64,000 nt of DNA from Homarus americanus (taxonomy: Eukaryota > Arthropoda > Malacostraca > Decapoda > Nephropidae), in NCBI RefSeq assembly GCF_018991925.1, contig NW_024725521.1, forward strand, positions 558,001 through 622,000, given 5' to 3'. Below are positions 40,350-51,624 of this stretch, one piece after another. Each line of letters starts with the position of its first letter. Position 1 is the first letter of the stretch. The notes under the pieces were generated by a model. It ran no database searches, was not told the origin of the DNA, and was given only the letters and a program-made list of their open reading frames with translations. Both the position numbers and the translations under genes were made by a program.

Positions 40350-40905
40350 AGGCGGTGGAATTATGGTGTTGGTGAGGATAGGGAAGCACAAGGAGGATGA
40401 AAAGCACAGGGAGGATGACGAAGTACAGGGAGGATGACGAAGTACAAGGAGGTTGAGGAAGCACAGCGAGGATGAGGAAGTACAAGGAGGATGAGGAAGC
40501 ACAGCGAAGATGAGGAAGCACAGAAAGGATGAGGAAGTACAAGGAGGATGAGGAAGCACAGCGAGGATGAGGAAGCACGGGGTGGATGAGGAAGGACAGG
40601 GAAGATGACGAAGCACAGGGAGGATGGGAAAGCACAAGAAGGATGGGGAAGCACATGGAGGATGAGGAAGCACAAGATGAGGAAGCCCAGCGAGGATGAG
40701 GAAGCACGGGGTGGATGAGGAAGTACAAGGGGGATGAGAAAGCACAGGGGGTTTGAGGAAGCACAGGGAGGATGAGGAAGCACAGGGAGGATGAGGAAGT
40801 ACAAGGAGGATGAGGAAACACAGCGAGGATGATGAAGCACAGGGAGGATGAGGAAGCACAGCGATGATGAGGAAGCACAGCGAGGATGGGAAAGCACATG
40901 ATCTC
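40350..40905 (+). repeat. Minisatellite, unit about 19 bp
   Basis: About 28 copies of gaggatgaggaagcacagc with variants (gaggatgaggaagtacaag). Three long minus frames of Ser/Leu/Pro/Cys repeats come from it and are artefacts. It abuts the LINE fragment. Confidence 0.92.
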
Positions 40906-41000
40906 TTGTACTAATTGACAACTCTTCTCAGATTTTAACAAGACTAAGCAAGCAAATTTGAACACAGTGATCTCCCAGTTAGACAACCATACCAGCACCT

Positions 41001-41020
41001 GTGTGTGTGTGTGTGTGTGT
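41001..41020 (+). repeat. (TG)n microsatellite
   Basis: About ten gt units. The 41021-41360 stretch after it holds no recognised feature. 41395-41640 is C/T-rich low-complexity sequence. Confidence 0.85.
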
Positions 41021-41689
41021 TACAGAGCAACATGCGCTGCTTCAGGCATCATGTACCGCAGTTGGACCCCCCAAGCTATATAACATACATATTATCAACG
41101 CTAATTAATCTGGAATATGGTGTATGTTCTAACTCTCATCTACACCACAAAGAAAATAATTACTTGTACAGTTATATATTCTGGACGACAACAACTGAGT
41201 GATAAACTTGTAATGCGTCTGTAAGAGTCACTGCTTCTAATGACCTCCCCCCCCTCCTCGTTCAATTAGAACTGGACCATAATCGTAATGGTTGGGTCAG
41301 GTTAGGGTGTGTTAGTACTGGAGCCCATGTGACCTGCGACCCCTCATTACTACGCCTTCACTGAGTATGACGACCCCTGGCAAGACCTGGGCACGACCCC
41401 CCCCCCCCTGCATGACATACCTCCCCTCCTCCCTCCTATCTCCATCCCCTTTTTCTCCTCCTCCTCATCATCAGATCCTCATCCTACCACCCCTGCCCCC
41501 CTCCACCTGCTCCTCCCCATCCCCTAGGCCCTCCTCCCATCCTCCACCAAACCCCATCTCTCACTGCCTCCTCTGTCTCCCCACCCTCCTCCTCCCCCCA
41601 TGCTTCCCTACCAGGAGCGTGACCAGTGTGGTAGGGGGGTGAGGCACATGGAGGTATATCAGCTCTTTGTTCTCTGACCTGCTTGCTGC

Positions 41690-43250
41690 CTAGAGGAGGA
41701 GGGAGGTGGAAGAGTAGGGAGGAGGAGTAAGAGCAGGAGAAGGAAGAGTAGGAGGAGGAAGAACAGGAAGAGGAAGGGAGAGAAGAGGGGGGAGGAGGAG
41801 GAGCAACAGGAGGAAGAGAAAAGGGGAGGAGGAGAGAGGAAGAAGATGAGAGGGTGGTGAAGGGGGCAAGAGGAGGAGGAAGAGAGGAGGGGCAAGAGGA
41901 GGAGGAAGAGGGGAGGAGCAAGAAGAGGAGGAGGAGGAAGAGTAGGAGGGGCAAGAAGAGGGAGGAGGAGGAAGAGTAAAAGGGCAAAGGAGAGGAGGAG
42001 GAAGAAGAGAGAGGCAAGAAGAGGAGGAGGAGGAAGAAGAGTAAAAGGGCAAGAAGAGGAGGAGGAGGAAGAAGGTAGGAGGGGCAAGAAGAGGAGGAGA
42101 AAAATGAAGGGAGGAGGAGGAGAAGGAGGAAGAGTAGGAATTGAAGAAGGAAGATGAGAAAGTCGTGGGGGAAGAAAGGGGAGAGAAAGGCGGGAGAGGA
42201 GAGAGAAGTGAAGGAGAGCAGAAGGAAAAACAGAGGGTCGAGGAGGAGGGTAAAAATAAATGGAAAATAAGAAGATAAAATGGGAAGGGGAAGCAAGAGG
42301 TGGAGGAAAGTAAGGAAGATTGAAGAGGAAGGAGAGAGGGGGAGAAGGAAGAGAGGAGGAGGTTAAGAGGATGAAAATGAGAGAAGAGAAGGCAAGAGAG
42401 AAAATGCGAAGCGAGAAGACGGGTGCAAGGAATATATGAGGCAAGAGAGGCAGTATGAGGTAGGAAAGAGAGAGCGGGGTTAGAGAGGAAGTGAGGTAGG
42501 GGAGGAGAAAGGAGGCAAGAGAGACAGAGTGAGACAAGAGAGAGTGAGGCAAGAGAGAGTGAGGAAGGAGGGGCAAGAGAGCGTGAGGCAAGAGAGCGTG
42601 AGGCAAGAGCGTGAGGCAAGAGAGCGGGAGGCAAGAGAGGCAGGAGGTAGGGGAAGAGAGAGAGCGGGGTTAGAGAGGAAGTGGGGAGGTAGGGAGAAAG
42701 GGAGGCAAGAGAGACAGAGGGGAGGAGAGAAAAGAGGGGAAGGTGGAAGTAGGAGGAGAAAGGAGGCAAGAGAGAGGGGAGACAAGAGAGAGTGAGGCAA
42801 GAGAGAGGAGGGACAGAGGAGGTGGGAGGAGGCAAGAGAGCGTGAGGCAAGAGAGCGTGAGGCAAGAGGCAGTATGAGGTAGGGAAAGAGAGGTTAGAGA
42901 GGAAGTGTGAGGTAGGGAGGAGAAAGGGAGGCAAGAGGAGGGAGAGTGAGGCAAGAGAGAGTGAGGGCAAGAGAGAGGAGGCAAGAGAGAGGAGGCAGAT
43001 GGAGGCAAGAGAGGCAGAGGTAGGGAAAGAGAGAGGGGTTAGAGAGGAAGTGAGGTAGGAGGAGAAAGGGAGGCAAGAGAGGAGCAGGTGAGGCAGGAGA
43101 GAGGGAAGAGAAGGGAGGCGAGAGGTGGGAGGCAAGAGGCAGTAAGGAGGAAAGAAAGGGGTTAGAGAGGAAGTGTGAGGTAGGAGTGAGAAAGGGAGGC
43201 AAGAGAGACAGAGTGAGGCAAGAGAGAGTGAGGCAAAACAGACTACATGA
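41690..43250 (+). repeat. Polypurine block with higher-order tandem structure
   Basis: About 1.56 kb almost only A and G. The first part (to about 42400) is gaggaggaag-like. The second is built on aggcaagagagngtgaggcaa with a recurrent anchor ggttagagaggaagtg at about 42479, 42668, 42892, 43036 and 43161, showing higher-order units of 125-224 bp. Very long minus frames rich in Ser, Leu and Pro are translation artefacts. Confidence 0.9.
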
Positions 43251-43289
43251 GGCAAGGAAAAGACAATAGCAGTATGGTGAATAGAAGTA

Positions 43290-46200
43290 CAACATGTATA
43301 TGACAGTACAGTATGGTAGGTGCACAGTATGGTGTGAAGGGTACAGTAAGTATATGGTAGTACAGTATGGTGGGTGGGAGGTGTAGGTGTATGGTACAGT
43401 ATGGTGGAGGCACAGTAGGTGAGGTACAGTAGGTGTATGGTAGTACAGTATGGTAGGTGGAGGGTACAGATGTTTGTAGTACAGTGGTGGTAGGTGAAGG
43501 GCACAGTAGGTCTATGTAGTACAGCATGGTGGGTGGAGGCACAGTAGATAGCACAGTATGGTAGAAGGGTACAGTAGGTGTATGGTAGCACAGTATGGTG
43601 GGTGGAGGGCACAGTAGGTGTATGGTAGCACAGCATGGTAGGGGAGGGTACATGGTACAGTATGTAGGTATATGGCAGAAAGAGGATGGTAGGTGGAGGG
43701 CACAGTAGGTGTATGGTAGTACAGTGGTGGAGGGTACAGTAGGTGTGATGGTAGCACAGTATGGTAGGTGAAGAAGGCACAATAGGGTGTATGGGTAGCA
43801 TAGTAGGTGGGAGGGCACAGGTATGGTAGCACAGTATGGTAGGGTGAAGTGGACAGTAGGTGCATAGTACAGTATGGTGAATAGTGCAGGTGTATGATAG
43901 TACAGTGGTAGGTGGAGGGCACAGTGCATGGTAGCACAGTAGTAGGTGGAGGGCACAGTGGTGTATGGTAGTACAGTATGGTAGGTGGAGGCAAGGCAGG
44001 TGTATGGTTGTGACAGCATGGTAGGTGGAGGGTACAGAGGTGTATGGTAGCACAGTATGGTGAAGGCACAGCAGGTATGGTAGTACAGCATGGTAGGTGA
44101 GGGGCACAGTAGGTGTATGATAGCACAGTATGGTGGAGGGGTGTATAGCACAGCATGGTGAAGGGCACAGAGGTGTATGGTAGTACAGTATGGTAGGTGA
44201 CAAGGTGTGTATGGTAGCACAGTATGGTAGGTGATACAGTAGGTGTATGGTAGTACAGTATGGTAGGTGGAGGGCACAGTAGGTGTATGTAGTACAGTGA
44301 GAGGTGAAGGGCACAGTAGGTGTATGGTAGCACAGATGTAGGGTGGAGGGCACAGTAGGTGTATGATAGCACAGTGGGTGGAGGGCACAGGTATGGTACA
44401 GTATGGTAGGCAAGGCACAGGTGTATGGTAGCATAGTAGGGAGGCAGGGTGTGTGTAGTACAGTATGGTAGTGGAGGGCACAGTAGGTGTTGGTAGTACA
44501 GTATGGTAGGTGGAGGGTACAGTAGGTGTATGGTAGTACAGTATGGTAGTGAGAAGAACAGTAGTTGTATGGTAGTACAGTATGGTAGGTGGAGGGTAAA
44601 GTAGGGTGTATGATAGTACAGTATGGTAGGTGGAGGGCAGTGTGTATGGTAGCATAGTAGCATAGCATGGTAGGTGGGGCACAACAGGTGTATGGTAGCA
44701 TATAAGGTAGGTGGAGGCACAGGTGTATGGAGATACAGTAGCATAGTATAGTGGAGGGCAAATGGTGTATGGTAGTATAGTATGGTAGGTGGAGGGCACA
44801 GCAGGTGTATGTAGTATAGTATGGTAGCATAGATGGTATAATAGGTGTATGGTAGAAGGTGGAGGGACAGTAGGTGTATGGTAGTAAAACAGGTAGGTGG
44901 AGGGTGCAGTGGTATGGTAGCATAGTGTAGGTCGAGGACAGTAGTATGATAGCATAGTATGGTAGGTCGAGGGTGGTAGGTGTATGATAGTACAGTGGAG
45001 GGGTACAGTAGGTGTATGGTAGCATAGTATGGTAGGTCGAGGGTACAGTATGATAGTATAGTATGAGGCACAGTAGGTGTATGGTAGTATAGTATGGTGG
45101 AGGCCAGGTGGGTGGTAGTATAGTATGGTGGAGGGGCAGGAGTAGGTGTATGGTAGTACAGTATGGTAGGTGGAGGGTACAGGAGGTGTATGGTAGCACA
45201 GCATGGAGGGGATAAGGGCCAGTAGGTGTATGGTAGCATAGTATGGTAGGTCGAGGGTACAGTAGTGTATGATAGTATAGTATGTAGGTCGAGGGTACAG
45301 TAGGTGTATGGTAGTATAGTATGGTAATGAGGCACAGTAGGTGTATGGTAGTATAGTATGGTAGGTGGAGGGCACAGTTGTGGTAGTATAGTAGGTCGGT
45401 GGCACAGTAGGTATGGTAGTATAGCATGGTAGGTGGAGGGCACAGTTGTGTATGGTAGCATAGTATGGTGTGAGGCGGAAGCAGGTATGGTAGTATAGTA
45501 TGGTGGGTGGAGGGTACAGTAGGTGTATGGTAGTACAGATGGTGGAGGGCACAGGAGGTGTATGGTAGCACACTCGTGCATGGTGGGTGGAGGGGCGAGG
45601 CAGTAGGTGTATGGTAGTATAGTATGGTAGGTCGAGGCACAGTAGTGGATAGTATAGTATGGTAGGTCGAGGCACAGTAGGTATGGTAGCATAGCATGGT
45701 AGTCGAGGGTACAGAGGTGTATGGTAGTATAGTGGTAGGTGGAGGGCACAGGTGTGTATGGTAGGTAGTATGGTAGGTCGAGGGTACAGTAGGTGTATGG
45801 TAGTATAGTATGGTAGGTGGAGGGTACAGTTGTGTATGGTAGTATAGTATGGTGGGTGGAGGGTACAGTAGGTGTATGGTAGTACAGTATGGTAGGTGGA
45901 GGGTACAGGAGGTGTATGGTAGTACACTACAGTATGGTGGGTGGAGGGTACAGTAGGTGTATGGTAGTACAGTATGGTAGGTGGAGGGTACAAGGTATAT
46001 GGCAGAAAGAGGATGGTAGGTGGAGGGCAGTAGGTGGGCATGGTAGTGAGGGCACAGTAGATGTTTGGTAGTACAGTATGGTAGGTGGAGGGAACAGTAG
46101 ATGTTTGGTAGTACAGTATGGTAGGTTGAGCAGCAGGTGTATGGTAGTATATATGGTGGGTGGAGGCACAGTAGTGTGTATATATGCTAGTATACGGTGA

Positions 46201-46380
46201 TAGCATGGTAGGTGGAGGTACAGTGTATGGTTGTACAGTATGGTAGGTGGGAGGCCAGGTGTATGGTAGGCATGGTAGGTGGAGGGTACAGTAGGTGTAT
46301 GGTAGTACAGTATGGTAGGTGGAGGCACAGTAGGTGTATGGTAGTACAGTATGGTAGGGTGGAGGATACATTAGGTATGA
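43290..46380 (+). repeat. 40-bp minisatellite array, about 3.1 kb
   Basis: The consensus unit is gtatggtagtacagtatggt followed by aggtggagggtacagtaggt (40 bp), about 75 copies. Variants carry tatagtatgg, ggtcgagg or gggcacag. Many units have scattered small deletions. Decayed units continue at about 46620-46760. Frames of over 700 codons here (CYHTPTVPST-like text) are artefacts. Confidence 0.93.
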
Positions 46381-46769
46381 TAAGATGACTAGAAAAAATG
46401 GCACAAAAATGTCTCTAGGTTAAGGAGGGAGCTAACCTAACCTAACCTCAACCCACTCTGACCCACTCAACCCATCTAACCCAACCAACCCATCTATCCC
46501 CACTGTTGAATTCCTAATTTGACACTTGTACCATTTGTTCCTCGTGTATTTTTTCCGTACCGATTAGAGTGTAGAGCGGAGGTGGTGGCACAGGGAGTTT
46601 GCAGGATTACAGACGGTGAAGGAGGTACAGTAGGTATATGGTATTACAGGATGGTAGGGGTGAGGGGAGGTAGAGTGGATGGTGGGGGCGGAGGGCACAG
46701 TAAGAGTGCGGGAGGCCAATATGGTATATGATAGGTCAGTATGGAGGGTACAGTGGGTACAGTAGACGT

Positions 46770-47760
46770 GTGGCGCGGCAGTATTGCGGTGGTGCAGGGG
46801 TGCGTGCTGTGCGTGACGCCCCCCTGACCTAGCTACGCTAGCACCCGCACCACCAAATTCTGTATTTTTATTCAGAGTCAAGTTAGAAGGACGTAGCTAT
46901 GAGAGAGCCTCGATAGTGCCGCCTTGTGTCAGCACTGTGTTGGCCGAGTGCTTCAACATACAAGTTTGGTGGGCCTGAGGCAGTTTTGGCCTATTGCCTT
47001 CATTTATCCGGGGATCTCCTCTTACGTCTACTGATTGGTTTTTGATCGTAGTGGCTCTGAATTGTTTGTTGGCGGTGTTTTCTATTGTAGATGTATGGTA
47101 TGTAAGGTAGCTGTGTGGTATGTAAAGTTTCAAAATAGGAGGGTGTATAATGTGTCCATGTTGGTCGGCCGTGTTGTGCGTGCGCGAGACCAACTTACGC
47201 CACTGCCAACCGGCTTGTCTCAGAGTTTCGTTCACTGGCACTCTCTTCTGCATTCTGCTTCACTATTTCATCTATTTGCGGACACACTGGGAATTTGTGA
47301 AGAAGCACGACCAGAATGAAACAGTCAGCTTGTCGTGTTCGTGCACAGGTTGTACAGCGGATGGCAAAGGCCTCTCTGTATTAAAAATTCTACACTCCAA
47401 GAAATTAGAAAAGTATCGTAGCCAGGTGGAAGTAGTGATGGTGGGGTGTCACGCCATGTCCTCACGGGCCGCACAACTGCCAAGCATCTCTACTTTGTGC
47501 AATTGCAATCTCACAAGCAATACCAGTTGATCTGCTACCTGGCTGACTCTCATAAGCTAAGCTGTGTTCAGTATGAAAGAAAATCAGCACCATCATATAT
47601 GATTCATCGAAAACGGAGAAAAAATATATTATGTAATAATTTTCCTTCACGCTCACACCCCCGTCCTCCCTCGTCTCGCCCGCCCCCACCTCTGCGCCCA
47701 GCAACCACAGTGTTGCTGTTCGAGTCCCGCCATTGACCCGACTTCAGACACCCACGGCCG
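46770..47760. other. Unique sequence between satellites, no gene recognised
   Basis: A plus frame includes CTGCTADGKGLSVLKILHSK (about 47335-47400) and another reads AKHLYFVQLQSHKQYQLICY (about 47470-47530). A minus frame has GDPRINEGNRPKLPQAHQTC. None is a family I recognise and none has splice support. A C-rich stretch precedes the arrays near 47650. Confidence 0.3.
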
Positions 47761-48007
47761 GTAAAAAAGAATTATTCGCTTGTCGATGTTGGATATGCCG
47801 GCGGTGAGTGGTAGGTGTGATGGTGTGGTCCACTGCGGCGGGGTGTGGGGTGGCGTGAACGTGGGTGTAGGTGTGGGGTGGGGTCACGTGTGCGTCTACC
47901 ACTTGACACTGAGAGTGACCTCAGGTGATCAGGTACATGTGGCCAGACGTTTCCAACACACACACCAACGGGAACTATCACTTTATGTAATAATATGTAC
48001 CTTTACA

Positions 48008-48016
48008 AACACACAC

Positions 48017-48061
<45 letters not shown>
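48008..48061 (+). repeat. (AC)n microsatellite
   Basis: About 27 ac units with one acgc interruption, followed by acgcg. Confidence 0.95.
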
Positions 48062-48064
<3 letters not shown>

Positions 48065-48159
48065 GAGGGTAATGAATATATTAATAAATTTCCAAATACT
48101 CAACAATATATCCATGACCTAATAGGTAGTATGGCATAACATATGAGTGAGTGATACTT

Positions 48160-50250
48160 AGCATATGGGAGGTTGTATAGTGTATGGGAGGTTCTATAGT
48201 GTATGGGAGATTGTATAGTGTATGGGAGGTTGTATATAAGGGGTTCTATAGTGTAGGGAGATTGATAGTGTATGGGAGGTTGTATAGTGTATGGGAGGTT
48301 GTATAGTGTATGGGAGATTGTATAGTGTATGGGAGGTTGTATAGTGTATGGGAGGTTGTATGGGAGATGTATAGTGTATGGGAGGTTGTATAGTGTATGG
48401 GAGGTTCTATAGTAAGGAGATTGTATAGTGTATGGGAGGTTGTATAGTGTATGGGAGGTTCTATAGTGTATGGGAGATTGTATAGTGTATGGAAGGTTGT
48501 ATAGTGTATGGGAGGTTGTATAGTGTATGGGAGATTGTATAGTGTATGGGAGGTTGTATAGGAAAGGGAGGTTCTATAGTGTATGGAGATTGTATAGTGT
48601 AGTAAGTGGTATGGGAGGTTGTATAGTAGGGAGATTGTATAGTGTAGGGAGATTGTATAGTGTATGGGTTAGTGTATGGGAGATTGTAGTGTATGGGAGG
48701 TTGTATAGTGGGAGGTTGTATAGTGTAGGGAGATTGTATAGTGTAGAGTTGTAGGGAGGTTTTGGGAGTTGTATAGTGTATGGAGATTGTATAGTGTAAG
48801 GAGGCTATAGTGTATGGGAGGTTGTAAGTATGGGAGAGTAAGGGAGGTTGTAAGTGTATGGAGAAGGATGGAGGTTGTATATGGGAGGTTCTATAGTGTA
48901 TGGGAGATTGTATAGTATGGAGGTTGTATAGTGTGTGGGAGGTTTTATAGTGTATGGGGAGATTGTATAGTGTATGTGGGAGGTTGTGTATGAGTTAAGG
49001 GAGATTGTATAGTGTATGGGAGGTTGTATAGTGTATGGGAGGTTCTATAGTGTATGGGGAGATTGTATAGTGTATGGGAGGTTGTATAGCAAAGGAGGTT
49101 GTATAGTGTATGGGAGATTGTATAGTGTATGGAGGTTGTATAGTTGTTGAGTGATAGTGTATGGGAGGTTCTATAGTGTATGGGAGATTGTATAGTGTAT
49201 GGGAGGTTGTATAGTGTATGGGAGGTTGTATAGTGTATGGGAGATTGTATAGTGTATGGGAGGTTGTATAGTGTATGGGAGGTTCTATAGTGTATGGGAG
49301 ATTGTATAGTGTATGGGAGGTTGTATAGTGTATGGGAGGTTGTATAGTGTATGGGAGATTGTATAGTGTATGGGAGGCTGTATAGTGTATGGGAGATTGT
49401 ATAGTGTATGGGAAGTTGTATAGTGTATGGGAGATTGTATATTGTATGGGAGGCTGTATAGTGTATGGGAGATTGTATAGTGTATGGGAGGCTGTATAGT
49501 GTATGGAGGATTGTACAGTTTATGGGAAGCTGTATAGTGTATGGGAAGTTGGATAGTGTATAGGAGGTTGTATAGTGTATGTGAAGTTGTATAGTGTATG
49601 GAAAGTTGTATAGTGTATGGGAAGTTGTATAGTGTATGGGAAGTTGTATAGTGTATAGGAGGTTGTATAGTGTATGTGAAGTTGTATAGTGTATAGGAGG
49701 TTGTATAGTGTATGTGAAGTTGTATAGTGTATGGAAAGTTGTATAGTGTATGGGAAGTTGTATAGTGTATAGGAGGTTGTATTGTGTATGTGAAGTTGTA
49801 TAGTGTATGGGAAGTTGTATAGTGTATGGGAAGTTGTATAGTGTATGGAAAGTTGTATTGTGTATGGGAAGTTGTATAGTGTATGGGAAGTTGTATAGTG
49901 TATGGGAAGTTGTATAGTGTATGGGAAGTTGTATAGTGTATGGGAAGTTGTATAGTGTATGGGAAGCTGTATAGTGTATGGGAAGTTGTATAATGTATGG
50001 GAAGTTGTATAGTGTATGGGAAGTTGTATAGTGTATAGGAGGTTGTATAGTGTATGTGAAGTTGCATGGTGTGTGGGAAGTTGTATAGTGTTTGTGAAGT
50101 AGTATAGTGTATGGGAAGTTGTACAGTGTTTGGGAGGTTGATAGTGTATGGGGGTTGCGTGGTGCATGGGAAGTTGTGTGTTATATGGAGGTTGTATGGT
50201 GTATGGAAAGTAGTGTATAGTGCATGGGGCTACAATGGTGTATGTTGCAG
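48160..50250 (+). repeat. 19-bp minisatellite array with 57-bp higher-order unit, about 2.1 kb
   Basis: The unit is gtatagtgtatgggaggtt (19 bp). In the first half, three variants alternate (ending ggttg, ggttc, gattg), giving a 57-bp higher-order repeat. From about 49540 a ggaagtt variant takes over. Copies between about 48230 and 49150 have many random small deletions. Long minus frames (HYTTSYTLYNFPYTIQ-like) are artefacts. Degenerate gtgtatggtgtat text continues to about 51080. Confidence 0.95.
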
Positions 50251-51080
50251 TTACAGTGTATGAGAGGACGAGGGTACAATATACAGAGGGAATTGTATCA
50301 GAGTGTATTGTGTATGGTGTATGAGAGGGTGAATGGCATAGCATATGGTGTACGGGAGTGTATGAAACAATCTAAATTATATGAGGGTGTATGTTAGGGT
50401 ATATACAGTGTATGAGGCTGTATGGTGCCCTATATAGTGTATTGGGGTGTATGGTGCAGTATATGGTGTATGATGTATACTGTATTATATACTGATGCAG
50501 TACAGTATATGGTGCAAGAGTGTATTTTGCAATAATTATTCATGCGGATAAATGGTGTATGAGGGTGTATGGTACACGAGTGTATGAGGGTGTATGGTGC
50601 AGTACACGTTTTATGAAGGTGCATGATGCAGTATACGGTGTATGGCAGTGTACAATGCAGTGTAGGGTGTATGAGAGCGTAGGGTGTATGATACAGTGTA
50701 TTAAGAGCTTTGTATGGTGTATTAAGAGTAGTGCATGGTGTATTAAGAGCGGTGGTGTATATTGAATAAAGGTGTATTAAGGGGTGGCAGTGTATGATGT
50801 ATTAAGATAAAGCAGTGTATGGTATATTAAGAGCATTGTATGATGTATAATGAACATAATATAATGACGGTGATGGTGAAACTGAATTATACATTGTATG
50901 GTGCAATGACCATATAAGTGAATAATGTATGGTGGAGAGGGGTTGCACAGTATGTAGTGCCATACATATGTCAACAAATTATATACGATACACAGGGGTG
51001 ATGTATGGTGTATAGCGATGTATGTAGAGGTTGTGAAGTGCATGGTGCAATAAATATGATGGTCTATGGTGGTAAGTTAA
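50251..51080 (+). repeat. Decayed gtgtatggtgtat-type repeat
   Basis: Irregular repeats of gtgtatggtgtatgagg and gtattaagagc, apparently an older extension of the 48160-50250 array. No gene. Confidence 0.6.
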
Positions 51081-51489
51081 TGGTTTTATGTGTACGAGGA
51101 CGAAGGAGAGTATGGTGCATGGGAAGATAAAATAGACTTGTATGGGGTGCGTTGTGCAGTGAAGGATGTAGTGTATGATTCAAACTGCAAAAGAGTATGC
51201 GGTATAATTTACTTTCATATATCACACCATAGGAGGCAATTTATGCTGTATGGTTGTGGAGTTAGAGTTTGCGTATGTGATGTGTATAGTGAAGTAGAGA
51301 GGCGGTGTATGGGGGTGAGGGGAAATGAAAATTAGGTCTATGGTGTATTCCAAGGTATGAATTATTGTAATATGACAATGAATAGTGAGCAGTAGAGTAA
51401 GGAAGATCACGTACTGTGAATTGGAAGATGCAGTTTGAGAGGTAGTGTATGTATGGTGGAGTGAGGGAGGGGGAATGTGGTGGTGGGTG

Positions 51490-51624
51490 AGGGAGGAGGG
51501 AGGGAGCTGTTGGCCGGTGCGTGGTGAGGTGGAAGCCGTAGCCGCTCCTGGGACGCCAGCTTAACCCGGCTGCCGATAGAGGGCTCGCGCACCTCTCGTT
51601 CCGCGTCCTGTCACTACAGATGAG
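51490..51624 (+). other. Candidate first exon (5' UTR plus ATG-AG) of a plus-strand gene
   Basis: A GC- and CpG-rich island (ccgtagccgctcctgggacg, gcgcacctctcgttccgcgt) in AT-rich DNA. It ends tcactacagATGAG|gtaagc: a start codon at 51620-51622 followed two bases later by a consensus donor. If real, the coding region continues after a long intron, perhaps beyond the window. No later exon was found to 64000. Confidence 0.35.

Noticed and set aside
40063..40998. A 311-codon minus frame rich in Ser, Leu, Pro and Cys
   Set aside because: Only its last 80 or so residues (LINE C-terminus) are meaningful; the rest is the 19-bp minisatellite.
41690..46404. Open frames of over 1000 codons on the minus strand
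   Set aside because: They are translations of the polypurine block and the 40-bp minisatellite. The residues repeat with the DNA unit, several frames are open at once, and no domain or splice signal is present.
48160..50250. CRISPR-like regular repeats
   Set aside because: The repeats are contiguous with no unique spacers, and the genome is eukaryotic.
49285..50344. Long minus-strand frames of HYTTSHTLYNFPYTIQ-type repeats
   Set aside because: A 19-bp unit read in three successive frames gives a 19-residue protein repeat. This is a satellite artefact.
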